A DNA stretch of 38,991 bases from JAHEME01 sp034435035 (GTDB taxonomy: Bacteria > Chloroflexota > Anaerolineae > Aggregatilineales > UBA3940): positions 1 through 38,991 of the forward strand of contig DAOTXW010000065.1 of NCBI GenBank assembly GCA_034435035.1, in the 5' to 3' direction. Under the pieces are notes generated by a model, which saw only the letters and a program-made list of their open reading frames with translations, had not been told where the DNA came from and searched no databases. The translations under genes and the position numbers were made by a program. Below, one piece after another: positions 32,729 to 38,991 of the stretch (the first letter of the stretch is position 1; the number at the start of each line of letters is the position of its first letter).

Positions 32729-32836
32729 GCAGTTGGGCTGAAGCACCCCGCTGTTTTCAAGTGATGGCCCAACTGCCCGCGTGTTTCGCGATATCACCTC
32801 TGCCCCTGGCAGCCTCTGCGCCGCGAAACACGCGGG
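32729..32836 (+). promoter_or_regulatory. Highly structured 5' leader of the thioredoxin-VKOR gene
   Basis: Two long perfect inverted repeats are stacked head to tail: GCAGTTGGGC (32729-32738) with GCCCAACTGC (32767-32776), and CCCGCGTGTTTCGCG (32776-32790) with CGCGAAACACGCGGG (32822-32836). A small CTGCC-CCT-GGCAG hairpin lies inside the second loop. The ribosome site follows 18 bases later. It does not match a riboswitch class I know. It may be a regulatory leader, or an inserted non-autonomous repeat. Confidence 0.5.
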
Positions 32837-32869
32837 GTAGGGAGCAGATCCATCGGGAGGCAACGATCC

Positions 32870-34081
32870 ATGAAGCGGCTTTCCCTGCCGGGATGGGCGC
32901 TGGCTGCGCTGCTGGCGGCCGGGTTCAGCCTGCTGCCGCCGCAGCGCTGCGCGGCGCAGGAGCCGGTCGTCTACGCGGTGCTGTTCTATTCGCCCTCCTG
33001 CCCGCACTGCCATGAAGTGATCCAGAAGACCCTGCCGCCCCTGATGGAGCAGTACGGCCAGCAGCTGCAGATCATCGGCGTCAACGTGACCACGCCGGAA
33101 GGGCAGGCGCTGTACAACGCGGCCATCGAGAAGTACGCCATCCCGCGTGAGCGCCGCGGCGTGCCAACGCTCATCATCGGCGACCGGGTGCTGGTCGGCT
33201 CCGGCGAGATCCCGGAGTTCTTCCCCTCCCTGATCGCCTATCACCTGGAGAACGGCGGCGTCGATCTGCCGGATATCCCCGGCCTGGCGGACGCCCTGCA
33301 GACCCCGGAGGCGGCGACCCCGGCGCCTGACGCCGGCGGCGCCCCGGCCGCGACAGCCTCGCCCGCCGCGATCGCCTCGCCGGCGCTGGCGACTCCCGTG
33401 CCCCTGCCCACTGCCATCGCGGAGGCGGAGCGGCCCGCGCTGGCCGGCAGCGAACCGTCCGGCGGCGTGCTGGAGCGCCTCGCCCGCGACCCTGCCGGCA
33501 ACACCCTGTCGATCCTGATGCTGGGGATCATGCTGGCGGCGGTGGCGGCGTCGATCGCGCCGCTGCGGCGGCTGTGGCAGGCGCCCGCCGCCGTCCCCGC
33601 CCCCGGCTGGCGGGAGGCCGGCATCGCGGCGCTGAGCCTGATCGGGCTGGGCGTGTCGGCCTACATGGCCTACGTGGAGACGACGCTCACCGAGGCGATC
33701 TGCGGGCCGGTGGGGGACTGCAACAGCGTCCAGCAGAGCGCCTATGCGCGGCTGTTCGGCCTGATCCCGATCGGCGTGCTGGGCGTCGCGGGCTACGCGG
33801 CGCTGCTGGCCGCCTGGGCGGCGGCCCGCCTGAGCCGGGAGCCGCTGCGCGGCGCGGCGCGGCTCGCGCTGGCCGGCATGGCGCTGGGCGGGACGCTGTT
33901 TTCGCTCTACCTCACTTTTCTGGAGCCGTTCGTCATCGGCGCGACCTGCGCCTGGTGCCTGACCTCCGCGGCGGCCATCACGCTGATCCTGCTGCTGGCG
34001 TCCGGCGCGTCGCCGGGGCGGTCGGCTGCATCTAAAGAGCAGCGCCAGGGTTCGCCTGTGTCTGAGCCTGAAAACCCGTAA
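32870..34081 (+). CDS. Thioredoxin-like domain fused to VKOR (disulfide-forming membrane protein)
   Basis: A 403-residue protein for oxidative folding outside the cytoplasm. A signal peptide or anchor (about 1-29) is followed by a thioredoxin-like domain with C44-P-H-C47 and a GVPTLIIG cis-Pro segment, then an Ala/Pro-rich linker (about 140-200). The C-terminal half is a VKOR domain with several TM helices, the loop cysteines C278 and C284 (CGPVGDCNSV) and the redox pair C360-A-W-C363. VKOR oxidises its thioredoxin partner and passes electrons to quinone. Most bacterial fusions have VKOR first and thioredoxin last; here the order is reversed. ATG 32870 has GGGAGG nine bases upstream. Confidence 0.9.
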   Translation: MKRLSLPGWALAALLAAGFSLLPPQRCAAQEPVVYAVLFYSPSCPHCHEVIQKTLPPLMEQYGQQLQIIGVNVTTPEGQALYNAAIEKYAIPRERRGVPTLIIGDRVLVGSGEIPEFFPSLIAYHLENGGVDLPDIPGLADALQTPEAATPAPDAGGAPAATASPAAIASPALATPVPLPTAIAEAERPALAGSEPSGGVLERLARDPAGNTLSILMLGIMLAAVAASIAPLRRLWQAPAAVPAPGWREAGIAALSLIGLGVSAYMAYVETTLTEAICGPVGDCNSVQQSAYARLFGLIPIGVLGVAGYAALLAAWAAARLSREPLRGAARLALAGMALGGTLFSLYLTFLEPFVIGATCAWCLTSAAAITLILLLASGASPGRSAASKEQRQGSPVSEPENP

Positions 34082-34105
34082 GTCGATCAGCCGGAGGGTC
34101 GATCC

Positions 34106-34210
34106 ATGAAGATCGCCGCTGTCACCGACGATGAACAGACTCTCTCGCCGCATTTTGGCCGCGCCGCCCTGCACTCCCGGAGCTGCCCATGGACAACCTG
34201 GACGACCTGA
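34106..34210 (+). pseudogene. Truncated NifX/NifB-type (dinitrogenase FeMo-cofactor biosynthesis) remnant
   Basis: A good ribosome site (GGAGGG, seven bases) and ATG begin a frame reading MKIAAVTDDEQTLSPHFGRA, which is the N-terminus of the dinitrogenase iron-molybdenum cofactor biosynthesis family (usual start MKIAxxxDxxxxxSPHFGRA). After Ala20 the match stops and the frame ends at TGA 34208-34210 after 34 codons, overlapping the next gene. The remaining roughly 100 residues of the family are gone, so a deletion has joined this stump to the DUF6125-like gene. It may now serve only as a leader peptide. Confidence 0.75.
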
Positions 34211-34701
34211 CCCGCGAGGAGCTGATCACGCTGCTGGACATCCACGCGAAGAACTGGCTGGCGCACGATGGCTGCTGGTTCCTGGCGCTGGAGGAGCGCT
34301 ACGGCATGGAGGCGGCCATCGAGATGGATACGCGCTCCTGGGAGCGCTTCAGCCCGGTTGAGGCGCAGCGCATCCTGCAGGCGTTCGGCATCCCGGCGGG
34401 CGCCGGGCTGGAAGGGCTGGCGCGGGCGCTGCGCTACCGGCTGTATGCGCGGGTGAACCGCCAGCGCGTGGCGTGGACCGCGGACGGCGCGCTGGAGCTG
34501 GAGATGGAGGAATGCCGCGTCCAGGCGGCCCGCCGCCGCAAGGGCCTGCCCGACTTCCCCTGCAAGCCGGTCGGCATCGTGGAGTACACGCAGTTCGCGC
34601 AGGCCGTCGATCCGCGCATCGAGACGACGTGCCTGGCCTGCCCGCCCGACGCGCCGGCAGGGGCCTACTGCGCGTGGCGGTTCACGCTGCGGGAAGGCTA
34701 G
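34189..34701 (+). CDS. DUF6125-like protein
   Basis: A 170-residue soluble protein. It begins LDDLTREELITLLDIHAKNW, followed by LAHDGCWFLALEERYGMEAA, a pattern found in DUF6125-type proteins of Chloroflexota and archaea. The C-terminal half has Cys residues (EECRVQAARRRKG, DFPCKPVG, TTCLACPPD, GAYCAWRF), which recalls the L-2-amino-thiazoline-4-carboxylate hydrolase-like group; the function is unproven. ATG 34189 has CGGAG seven bases upstream. It overlaps the truncated NifX-like frame and is probably read from the thioredoxin-VKOR message. The family name is tentative. Confidence 0.7.
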   Translation: MDNLDDLTREELITLLDIHAKNWLAHDGCWFLALEERYGMEAAIEMDTRSWERFSPVEAQRILQAFGIPAGAGLEGLARALRYRLYARVNRQRVAWTADGALELEMEECRVQAARRRKGLPDFPCKPVGIVEYTQFAQAVDPRIETTCLACPPDAPAGAYCAWRFTLREG

Positions 34702-34822
34702 CTGCCCGCAGGGCGGGTCGGAGGCCCGGAGCCGGCCGCAGGCCGGGGGGGGGAGGTCCGCCTGGCCCCGGCCCGGCCAGGGCGAAGCAGCGCCTCGCCC
34801 CCTGCGGAATCACCGTCAGGGA

Positions 34823-35602
34823 TCAGCCCTCGGGCAGGGATCGAATGTAGCGACTGAGTATGAAAGTGGCCCAGTGAACATCCTGATCGGGGATGATCTC
34901 CGGCTCATTCTTTACAAACGTCAGCAGAGCCTTTGGATTCAGCACCCAGACATCAGCGCCCCTGGGCATTGGCTCCACGAACCAGCCGGGGAACACCACC
35001 ACCGGTTTGACCGGGAAGTGTTTGCCTGTGGCATCGAACAGCATCCTGCTCAGCCACCGGGCAAGGCCCCTGGCCTGCTCAACCGGGTTGCGGTCTGGCT
35101 TCATGCCGTCCACGGTGATCTGCTGTCCATCGAAGACAACTTTCGGGTTCTTCCCCATGATCTTGGAGTGGGTCTTGGTTTCTATGACGAAGACGCCGTG
35201 GCGTGACACCACCACGTGATCGAGATTGAAACCATCCCCCGGAATGTCGTGAAGAACGGCTGCCCCACCCTGTTTAAGCGCCTCAAGCGTCTCGGCCACA
35301 TTCTTCTCGCCCTCGCTGCCCAGCCGCAGCTGGCGGACGCGCGGCCTGACTCTGGCTATCCTGACACCGACATAGGCCGTCACCAGGATGGCAAGGATCG
35401 TGTAGGCCCATGGATGGCGCTCTGCATTCGTGAGCGTGGCTACCCATTCGTTCATGGCCAGCAGCGCCGTGGCAAACGCCACCATAACAGGGATCACGAC
35501 TTCTGATTCAAACAGCAGGTTAAGCTGCTCGTCGAGCGACTGGCCGGCATGCCGAAGCGAGCGTTCCCTCACAGGCGATCGTTTGGGAAATGGCTTGCTC
35601 AC
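34823..35602 (-). CDS. NERD-domain membrane protein
   Basis: A 259-residue protein. Two hydrophobic helices (about 33-52 and 65-82) anchor it. A NERD (nuclease-related) domain follows (about 92-210): GSEGEKNVAETLE, then GDGFNLDHVVVSRHGVFVIETKTHS, where the Asp and E-x-K of the restriction-endonuclease-like core are present. NERD proteins are thought to act in DNA processing, but few have been tested. GTG 35602 is preferred: AGGAG lies seven bases upstream, and the promoter at 35645-35673 would start transcription downstream of the alternative ATG 35653. It has lower GC than most of the window and sits beside a toxin-antitoxin pair. Confidence 0.85.
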   Translation of the reverse strand: MSKPFPKRSPVRERSLRHAGQSLDEQLNLLFESEVVIPVMVAFATALLAMNEWVATLTNAERHPWAYTILAILVTAYVGVRIARVRPRVRQLRLGSEGEKNVAETLEALKQGGAAVLHDIPGDGFNLDHVVVSRHGVFVIETKTHSKIMGKNPKVVFDGQQITVDGMKPDRNPVEQARGLARWLSRMLFDATGKHFPVKPVVVFPGWFVEPMPRGADVWVLNPKALLTFVKNEPEIIPDQDVHWATFILSRYIRSLPEG

Positions 35603-35644
35603 TATCACGCTCCTATGGGGACGCAAGAGGGCGGTACCGCATTG

Positions 35645-35673
35645 AGCATACAACAGCTTGCTGATCAGACCAA
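35645..35673 (-). promoter_or_regulatory. Candidate promoter for the NERD gene
   Basis: On the minus strand TTGGTC (35673-35668), 17 bases, TATGCT (35650-35645). The predicted start is near 35638, which excludes ATG 35653 as the start codon and supports GTG 35602. Confidence 0.55.
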
Positions 35674-35784
35674 CATGCGCAAACTGCTCCCATCGCCCGG
35701 CGGCCGGAATGGCCTGCCCGGCCCCCTGCCGGATACCCGACGCCGGAGATGCCTCGCTCTGGCGGGTCGAGCAGACCCCCTGTT

Positions 35785-35825
35785 CCCCACATGGCGTATA
35801 ATCAGGGGTATAAGGCGATGTGGGG
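35785..35825 (+). promoter_or_regulatory. Promoter/operator of the toxin-antitoxin pair
   Basis: TATAAT (35797-35802) lies inside an 8-bp inverted repeat, CCCCACAT (35785-35792) and ATGTGGGG (35818-35825). Two GTATAA units occur between the arms. This layout fits autorepression by the antitoxin-toxin complex, as in VapBC operons. The -35 is weak. The right arm overlaps the ribosome site of the antitoxin. Confidence 0.6.
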
Positions 35826-35837
35826 AGGCATCCTGCT

Positions 35838-36056
35838 ATGAGTTCGCTGACAATGGACCAGATTCTACACGCCGCGGAGCAGCTGTCTCCTGCAGATCAG
35901 GCGGCGCTGATTGCGCATCTTCAGCAGCATGTCGGGCAGCGCGCACTGCCGGTAGAACGCAAGATCGCTCTGCTCAGAGACGCCCAGCTGGACAACCCGG
36001 TGAATGAGGAGCCTTCGGTGCGTCGCCGCGACTGGTACGCGGACGATGGGCGCTAG
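35838..36056 (+). CDS. Antitoxin of a VapBC-type pair
   Basis: A 72-residue protein with a helical N-terminus (MDQILHAAEQLSPADQAALIAHLQ) and a charged C-terminal tail (VRRRDWYADDGR) that would fit into the toxin's active-site groove. The LSPADQAALIAHL segment is common in antitoxins paired with PIN toxins. ATG 35838 has GGGGAGG about ten bases upstream. It overlaps the toxin gene by 11 bases. The N-terminal half is expected to dimerise and bind the palindromic operator. Confidence 0.82.
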   Translation: MSSLTMDQILHAAEQLSPADQAALIAHLQQHVGQRALPVERKIALLRDAQLDNPVNEEPSVRRRDWYADDGR

Positions 36057-36495
36057 GGTCTTCATAGACACTAACATCCTGCTGCGGGCGCTTATGCCTG
36101 CCCTGACTCACCACCAGAGGGCTGAGGCGCTCCTCCAGCGGCTGTGGACTGCCGGGGACGAGCTGTGGATCAGCCGCCAGGTGATCAGGGAGTATCTGGT
36201 GCAGGCCGCTCATCCTAGCACATTCATACCGCCCCTGACCGTACAGGAAGTGAGCAGGCAGGTGGCGGCGATTTTGGCGCTCTTCAGTGTCGCTGACGAT
36301 ACGGCAGAGGTCACCGCCCGGCTGCTGGGCCTTCTGGCGGAATACCCGACCCGCGGCAAGCAGATCCATGATGCGAACATCGTGGCGACCATGCTGGTCT
36401 ATGGCATCGAGACGCTGGCCACGCTCAATACCGGCGATATGGAGCGCTTTGCCCCTCGCATTCGCCTGATCACACTGGACGAAGAGCCCGCCTGA
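36046..36495 (+). CDS. vapC: PIN-domain ribonuclease toxin (VapC-like)
   Basis: A 149-residue PIN-domain RNase that would stop growth by cutting tRNA or rRNA when the antitoxin is degraded. The acidic metal-binding residues are D8 (FIDTNILLRAL), E49 (VIREYLVQA), D109 (GKQIHDANIVATML) and D131 (LNTGDMERF), all present. ATG 36046 lies within the end of the antitoxin gene, and the two are coupled. Its target RNA cannot be told. It ends 12 bases before the convergent 384-residue gene. Base composition is lower in GC than in the flanking genes, as is common for mobile toxin-antitoxin modules. Confidence 0.9.
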   Translation: MGARVFIDTNILLRALMPALTHHQRAEALLQRLWTAGDELWISRQVIREYLVQAAHPSTFIPPLTVQEVSRQVAAILALFSVADDTAEVTARLLGLLAEYPTRGKQIHDANIVATMLVYGIETLATLNTGDMERFAPRIRLITLDEEPA

Positions 36496-36507
36496 CCGCC
36501 ACCCGCC

Positions 36508-37662
36508 TCACCCCGGCGGGTCGAGCAGGATGCCGCGGGCGCTGATCTTCGCCGCGAAGCGGGCCTCCCGCATCTTGCCCTCGATCTGGAAATGCGCCAC
36601 CAGCAGCGCGCACACCGGCGGCTCGTCCTCCGGCGGCGGCTGCACCGTGAACGTGAACTGGAGCGGCGTGTCGAAGAGCAGGTGCTCGGCCTTCTGCGCC
36701 AGATTCTGAATGGCCGGGCTTTCGCTCAGCAGGATCACCGGCAGCCGCAGCTTCACCGGATCGATCCGCCGCTCCAGCGGGTCCAGGGAAAGCTCGGCGG
36801 TGACATTGACGGTCACGCCGCCCAGCGGCAGGCTGCTCCTGACGCGCTGCGCTGAGATCACCTTCAGCTTCAGGAAGTAGGCGCGGTCGCCCTCCAGCTT
36901 CAGCGGCTCCTCGATGACCTCCCCGGTCAGCGGCAGGCCCGCCCGCACGGTGATCGTGCGCGGGCTGCACGGCGTCAGGTCGGCGAAGCCCTCGTTCAGC
37001 CCGATGGCGAAACGGGTAACCATGTCCTCCAGCAGCAGCGAGCCGTGCGGCAGCAGATCGGGCGCATCGGGGCTGTCCACCGTCAGCAGCAGGCCGCCGG
37101 GCAGCGCCGGCCCGGTGAGCGACGCCTCGCCGACCACCTCGTCCAGCAGGTCATCATAGAGGACGCTGAAATCGGCCAGATCGACCGGCTTCAGCAGAGT
37201 CAGGTAGTCGGCGGGGTGGGGCTGCGCCCCGGGCCGCAGAACGACCTCCGCGGCGGAGGCGCTGAGCCAGGTCTGGACAGGCGGCTCGCCGGGCGGCGTG
37301 AAGCGCAGCACGATCGTGTCGCCGGGGTGGATCGGCTCGCCGCGCTCTGCGCCTACCTTGAAGATGCGCAGGACATCATAACCGATCTGCGGCGCCCCGG
37401 CGGCCGGGTCGCAGGTCAGCAGCAGGCCGGCGGGGCCCTGCCGGGGCGCGATCAGGACCCCGGAGTCGCTGTGCAGCGTCACCTGGCCCTGACTCCGGAT
37501 GACCGGGTCGGCAGCCGGGCCGCGTGTGACCGGATCGTAGTTCGTGATCGTGATCAGCCCGGCGGGGGCCGCCTGAGCGCTGCGGGCACTGACGGGCGCA
37601 GCGGCCCCGGTGGCCTCGGCCAGCAGGTAGGTGCCGCCGGCAGTGTACAGATAACCCTGCAT
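36508..37662 (-). CDS. Hypothetical protein, 384 aa
   Basis: I do not recognise a family. The protein has no signal peptide and no transmembrane helix. It is rich in short beta-strand-like stretches (GLITITNYDPV, GQVTLHSDSGVLIAP, DTIVLRFTPPGE, VTVNVTAELSLDP, LQFTFTVQPP) separated by Pro and Gly turns, so an all-beta, possibly Ig-like multi-domain build is likely. ATG 37662 has GGGAGGG upstream; an ATG nine bases further upstream is out of use because it overlaps that site. It is divergent from the OpgC-like gene with a 140-base shared promoter region. Codon use and GC are normal for the window. Confidence 0.7.
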   Translation of the reverse strand: MQGYLYTAGGTYLLAEATGAAAPVSARSAQAAPAGLITITNYDPVTRGPAADPVIRSQGQVTLHSDSGVLIAPRQGPAGLLLTCDPAAGAPQIGYDVLRIFKVGAERGEPIHPGDTIVLRFTPPGEPPVQTWLSASAAEVVLRPGAQPHPADYLTLLKPVDLADFSVLYDDLLDEVVGEASLTGPALPGGLLLTVDSPDAPDLLPHGSLLLEDMVTRFAIGLNEGFADLTPCSPRTITVRAGLPLTGEVIEEPLKLEGDRAYFLKLKVISAQRVRSSLPLGGVTVNVTAELSLDPLERRIDPVKLRLPVILLSESPAIQNLAQKAEHLLFDTPLQFTFTVQPPPEDEPPVCALLVAHFQIEGKMREARFAAKISARGILLDPPG

Positions 37663-37719
37663 CCCTGCATCCCTCCCGGTGAGGCGGGGCCGGCGCCCCG
37701 CGCCCGCGACTGTACCCCC

Positions 37720-37750
37720 AGTATAACGGATACTGCGCTCATGATATACT
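37720..37750. promoter_or_regulatory. Divergent -10 elements between the hypothetical gene and the OpgC-like gene
   Basis: TATACT on the minus strand (37725-37720) and TATACT on the plus strand (37745-37750) lie 19 bases apart. The expected -35 sites are poor on both sides. The two promoters overlap and could compete for polymerase. Confidence 0.45.
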
Positions 37751-37802
37751 GCCCCTGCGCCCGGTCAATGGGAAATCCGGGCGGGCCGTCACAGGGGGCG
37801 GG

Positions 37803-38897
37803 ATGCGGCTGGCCGGCTGGCGTTACAACGGGGAGGAGGGGGGGCGGGATCTGCGCTATGACCTGCTGCGCGGCTTCGCCCTGCTGATCATGGCGATCAA
37901 CCACCTGCCGGCAAGGGACTCGCTGCTGTATGCGATCAGCGGGCGGGCGCGCTTTGTGATCTCCGCGGCGGAGGGTTTCTACTTCCTGTCCGGGCTGGTG
38001 CTGGGGATCGTGGCGGCCCGCCGGCCCGTGGAGGAGGCGATCCGGCACACCCGCCGCCGGGCGCTGACGCTGTACGCGGTGACCGTCGGGCTGGGGCTGG
38101 CGCATCTGGTGCTGAGCCGGCTGACGGCGGCCCCGGTCTGGGGCCGGCCCATCCCCACCAACATCGGCCTGGCCGAGGCGATCCTGAGCATCCCGGCGCT
38201 GATCCGCGCCCCCGGCGGGGCGGCCATCCTGCTGCCGTATGTGCTGTTCCTGCTGGGAGCGCCCCCGGCGCTGCGGGCGCTGGCGCGGGGGCGCGCCTGG
38301 CGGGTGATCGCCGCCAGCGAGGCGCTGTACCTGGCCGCGCAGCTTTGGCCGCCGCTGCGCGGGCTGTTCGCTCCCCTGTTCTCCCCCGCGGCCTGGCAGA
38401 TCCTGTTCTTCGGCGGGCTGGCGATCGGCTACCGGCGCGGAGCCATCGGCGCGGCCTGGGCGCAGGTCCCGCTGCGCCGCGCCCTGGACGGCCTGGCGGT
38501 CGCCGTGACGCTGGCGCTGCTGGCGATCCACGCCGGCGGCTACGCGATCCTGCCCGGCCTGCCGGAAGCGCTGGGGGATCGCGGCGGCCTGACGCCGCTG
38601 CGGCTGGTGCTGGTGGCGGCCTGTCTGCGCGCGGCTGTGCTGCTGGTGACTTTCGCCTGGAGGCCGCTGCGGGCGGCGCTGGGCTGGCTGCTGCTGCCGC
38701 CGGGGCAGGCGTCGCTGTGGACCTTCGTCATGCACCTGGCGCTGTTCAGCGTCCTGATGAGCATCCCGGGGCCGCCGCCGCCGGGCATCTGGCCGGGGAC
38801 GGCCCGCCATGCGCTGGGGGTGGCGATGCTGTGGGCGCTGGCCGTGGGGCGCAACGCGGCGCTGCGCCGCTGGCGCGGGGCGCGGGCCAACCGGTAA
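37803..38897 (+). CDS. OpgC-domain membrane protein
   Basis: A 364-residue multi-pass membrane protein with about ten hydrophobic helices. The N-terminus has RDLRYDLLRGFALLIMAINH, followed by GFYFLSGLVLGI, the signature of the OpgC family (acyltransferase-3 clan). In proteobacteria OpgC adds succinyl groups to periplasmic glucans; here the acceptor is unknown. The conserved Arg of the first helix and the His of MAINH, equivalent to catalytic positions in the clan, are present. ATG 37803 has only a weak GGGGGCGG site. A GC-rich hairpin follows the stop. Confidence 0.85.
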   Translation: MRLAGWRYNGEEGGRDLRYDLLRGFALLIMAINHLPARDSLLYAISGRARFVISAAEGFYFLSGLVLGIVAARRPVEEAIRHTRRRALTLYAVTVGLGLAHLVLSRLTAAPVWGRPIPTNIGLAEAILSIPALIRAPGGAAILLPYVLFLLGAPPALRALARGRAWRVIAASEALYLAAQLWPPLRGLFAPLFSPAAWQILFFGGLAIGYRRGAIGAAWAQVPLRRALDGLAVAVTLALLAIHAGGYAILPGLPEALGDRGGLTPLRLVLVAACLRAAVLLVTFAWRPLRAALGWLLLPPGQASLWTFVMHLALFSVLMSIPGPPPPGIWPGTARHALGVAMLWALAVGRNAALRRWRGARANR

Positions 38898-38899
38898 GC

Positions 38900-38940
38900 G
38901 CGGCCCCCTCAGCCAGCGATGGCTGCCGGGGGGGGGCCGC
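38900..38940 (+). terminator. GC-rich hairpin after the OpgC-like gene
   Basis: GCGGCCCCC (38900-38908) pairs with GGGGGCCGC (38932-38940), with a nested GCCA/TGGC stem. No T-run follows. It is the only candidate for ending the transcript. Confidence 0.45.
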
Positions 38941-38991
38941 GGACGCTGCGGGGCGGATCCGCCCGCGCCGGCGGCGCCGGCGCGGCGGAAG

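Noticed and set aside
32425..32772. A 115-codon minus-strand frame upstream of the thioredoxin-VKOR gene
   Set aside because: Arg- and Cys-rich low-complexity translation without a ribosome site; it covers the leader hairpin and promoter of the opposite strand.

Overview
The window is a GC-rich piece of bacterial chromosome. Its gene content points to a member of the Chloroflexota, Anaerolineae-like: giant multi-GAF sensor kinases, a TIR-SUMF1 protein, a thioredoxin-VKOR fusion, DUF-type small proteins and GC-rich hairpin repeats between genes. This is an inference from gene types and composition; no rRNA or phylogenetic marker is present. No tRNA, rRNA, CRISPR array or intact insertion sequence was seen.

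Layout. (a) 1-11.4 kb, minus strand: a SulP-STAS-cNMP transporter, an Era-like/DUF697 GTPase and two very large GAF/PAS histidine kinases; GTPase and kinase overlap by ATGA. The last kinase runs off the left edge. (b) 11.5-14.4 kb, the most notable region: a TIR-SUMF1 protein whose 3' end is a variable repeat (VR), followed 185 bp later by a non-coding, AAC-rich near-copy that is a template repeat (TR). Of 19 differences between the two, 18 fall on TR adenines, which is the signature of a diversity-generating retroelement (DGR). Three strong hairpins follow the TR. No reverse transcriptase lies in the window. The rest of this stretch holds GC-rich hairpin repeats. (c) 14.4-17.9 kb, plus strand: an sgc-like cluster (galactitol-type PTS IIB and IIC, BtpA/SgcQ-like and ribulose-phosphate-epimerase/SgcE-like proteins) with clear promoters and a terminator but no IIA. 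(d) 17.9-18.8 kb: VanZ-like and OsmC-like proteins. (e) 18.7-25.4 kb, minus strand: a third giant kinase coupled to a PlsC-type acyltransferase, then a small DUF4287-like gene behind a strong promoter with a GAAC-N4-GTTC operator. (f) 25.5-28.0 kb, plus strand: a carotenoid pair, phytoene synthase-like and phytoene desaturase-like. (g) 28.2-30.7 kb, minus strand: a visibly lower-GC block of small membrane proteins, a GyrI-like protein and a protein with a His-rich tandem-repeat tail. (h) 30.9-32.4 kb, minus strand: GNAT, SnoaL-like and PH-like proteins. (i) 32.6-34.7 kb, plus strand: a thioredoxin-VKOR fusion with a long structured leader, the stump of a NifX/NifB-type gene, and a DUF6125-like protein. 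(j) 34.8-38.9 kb: a NERD-domain membrane protein, a VapBC-type toxin-antitoxin pair, an unrecognised 384-residue protein and an OpgC-like membrane protein.

How the genes work together. The three kinases have no response regulator beside them, so they probably signal to partners elsewhere. The TIR-SUMF1 protein joins a likely NAD-cleaving or signalling TIR domain to a C-type-lectin-like recognition domain that is diversified by the DGR. It looks like a tunable sensor-effector, and its reverse transcriptase must act in trans or have been lost.
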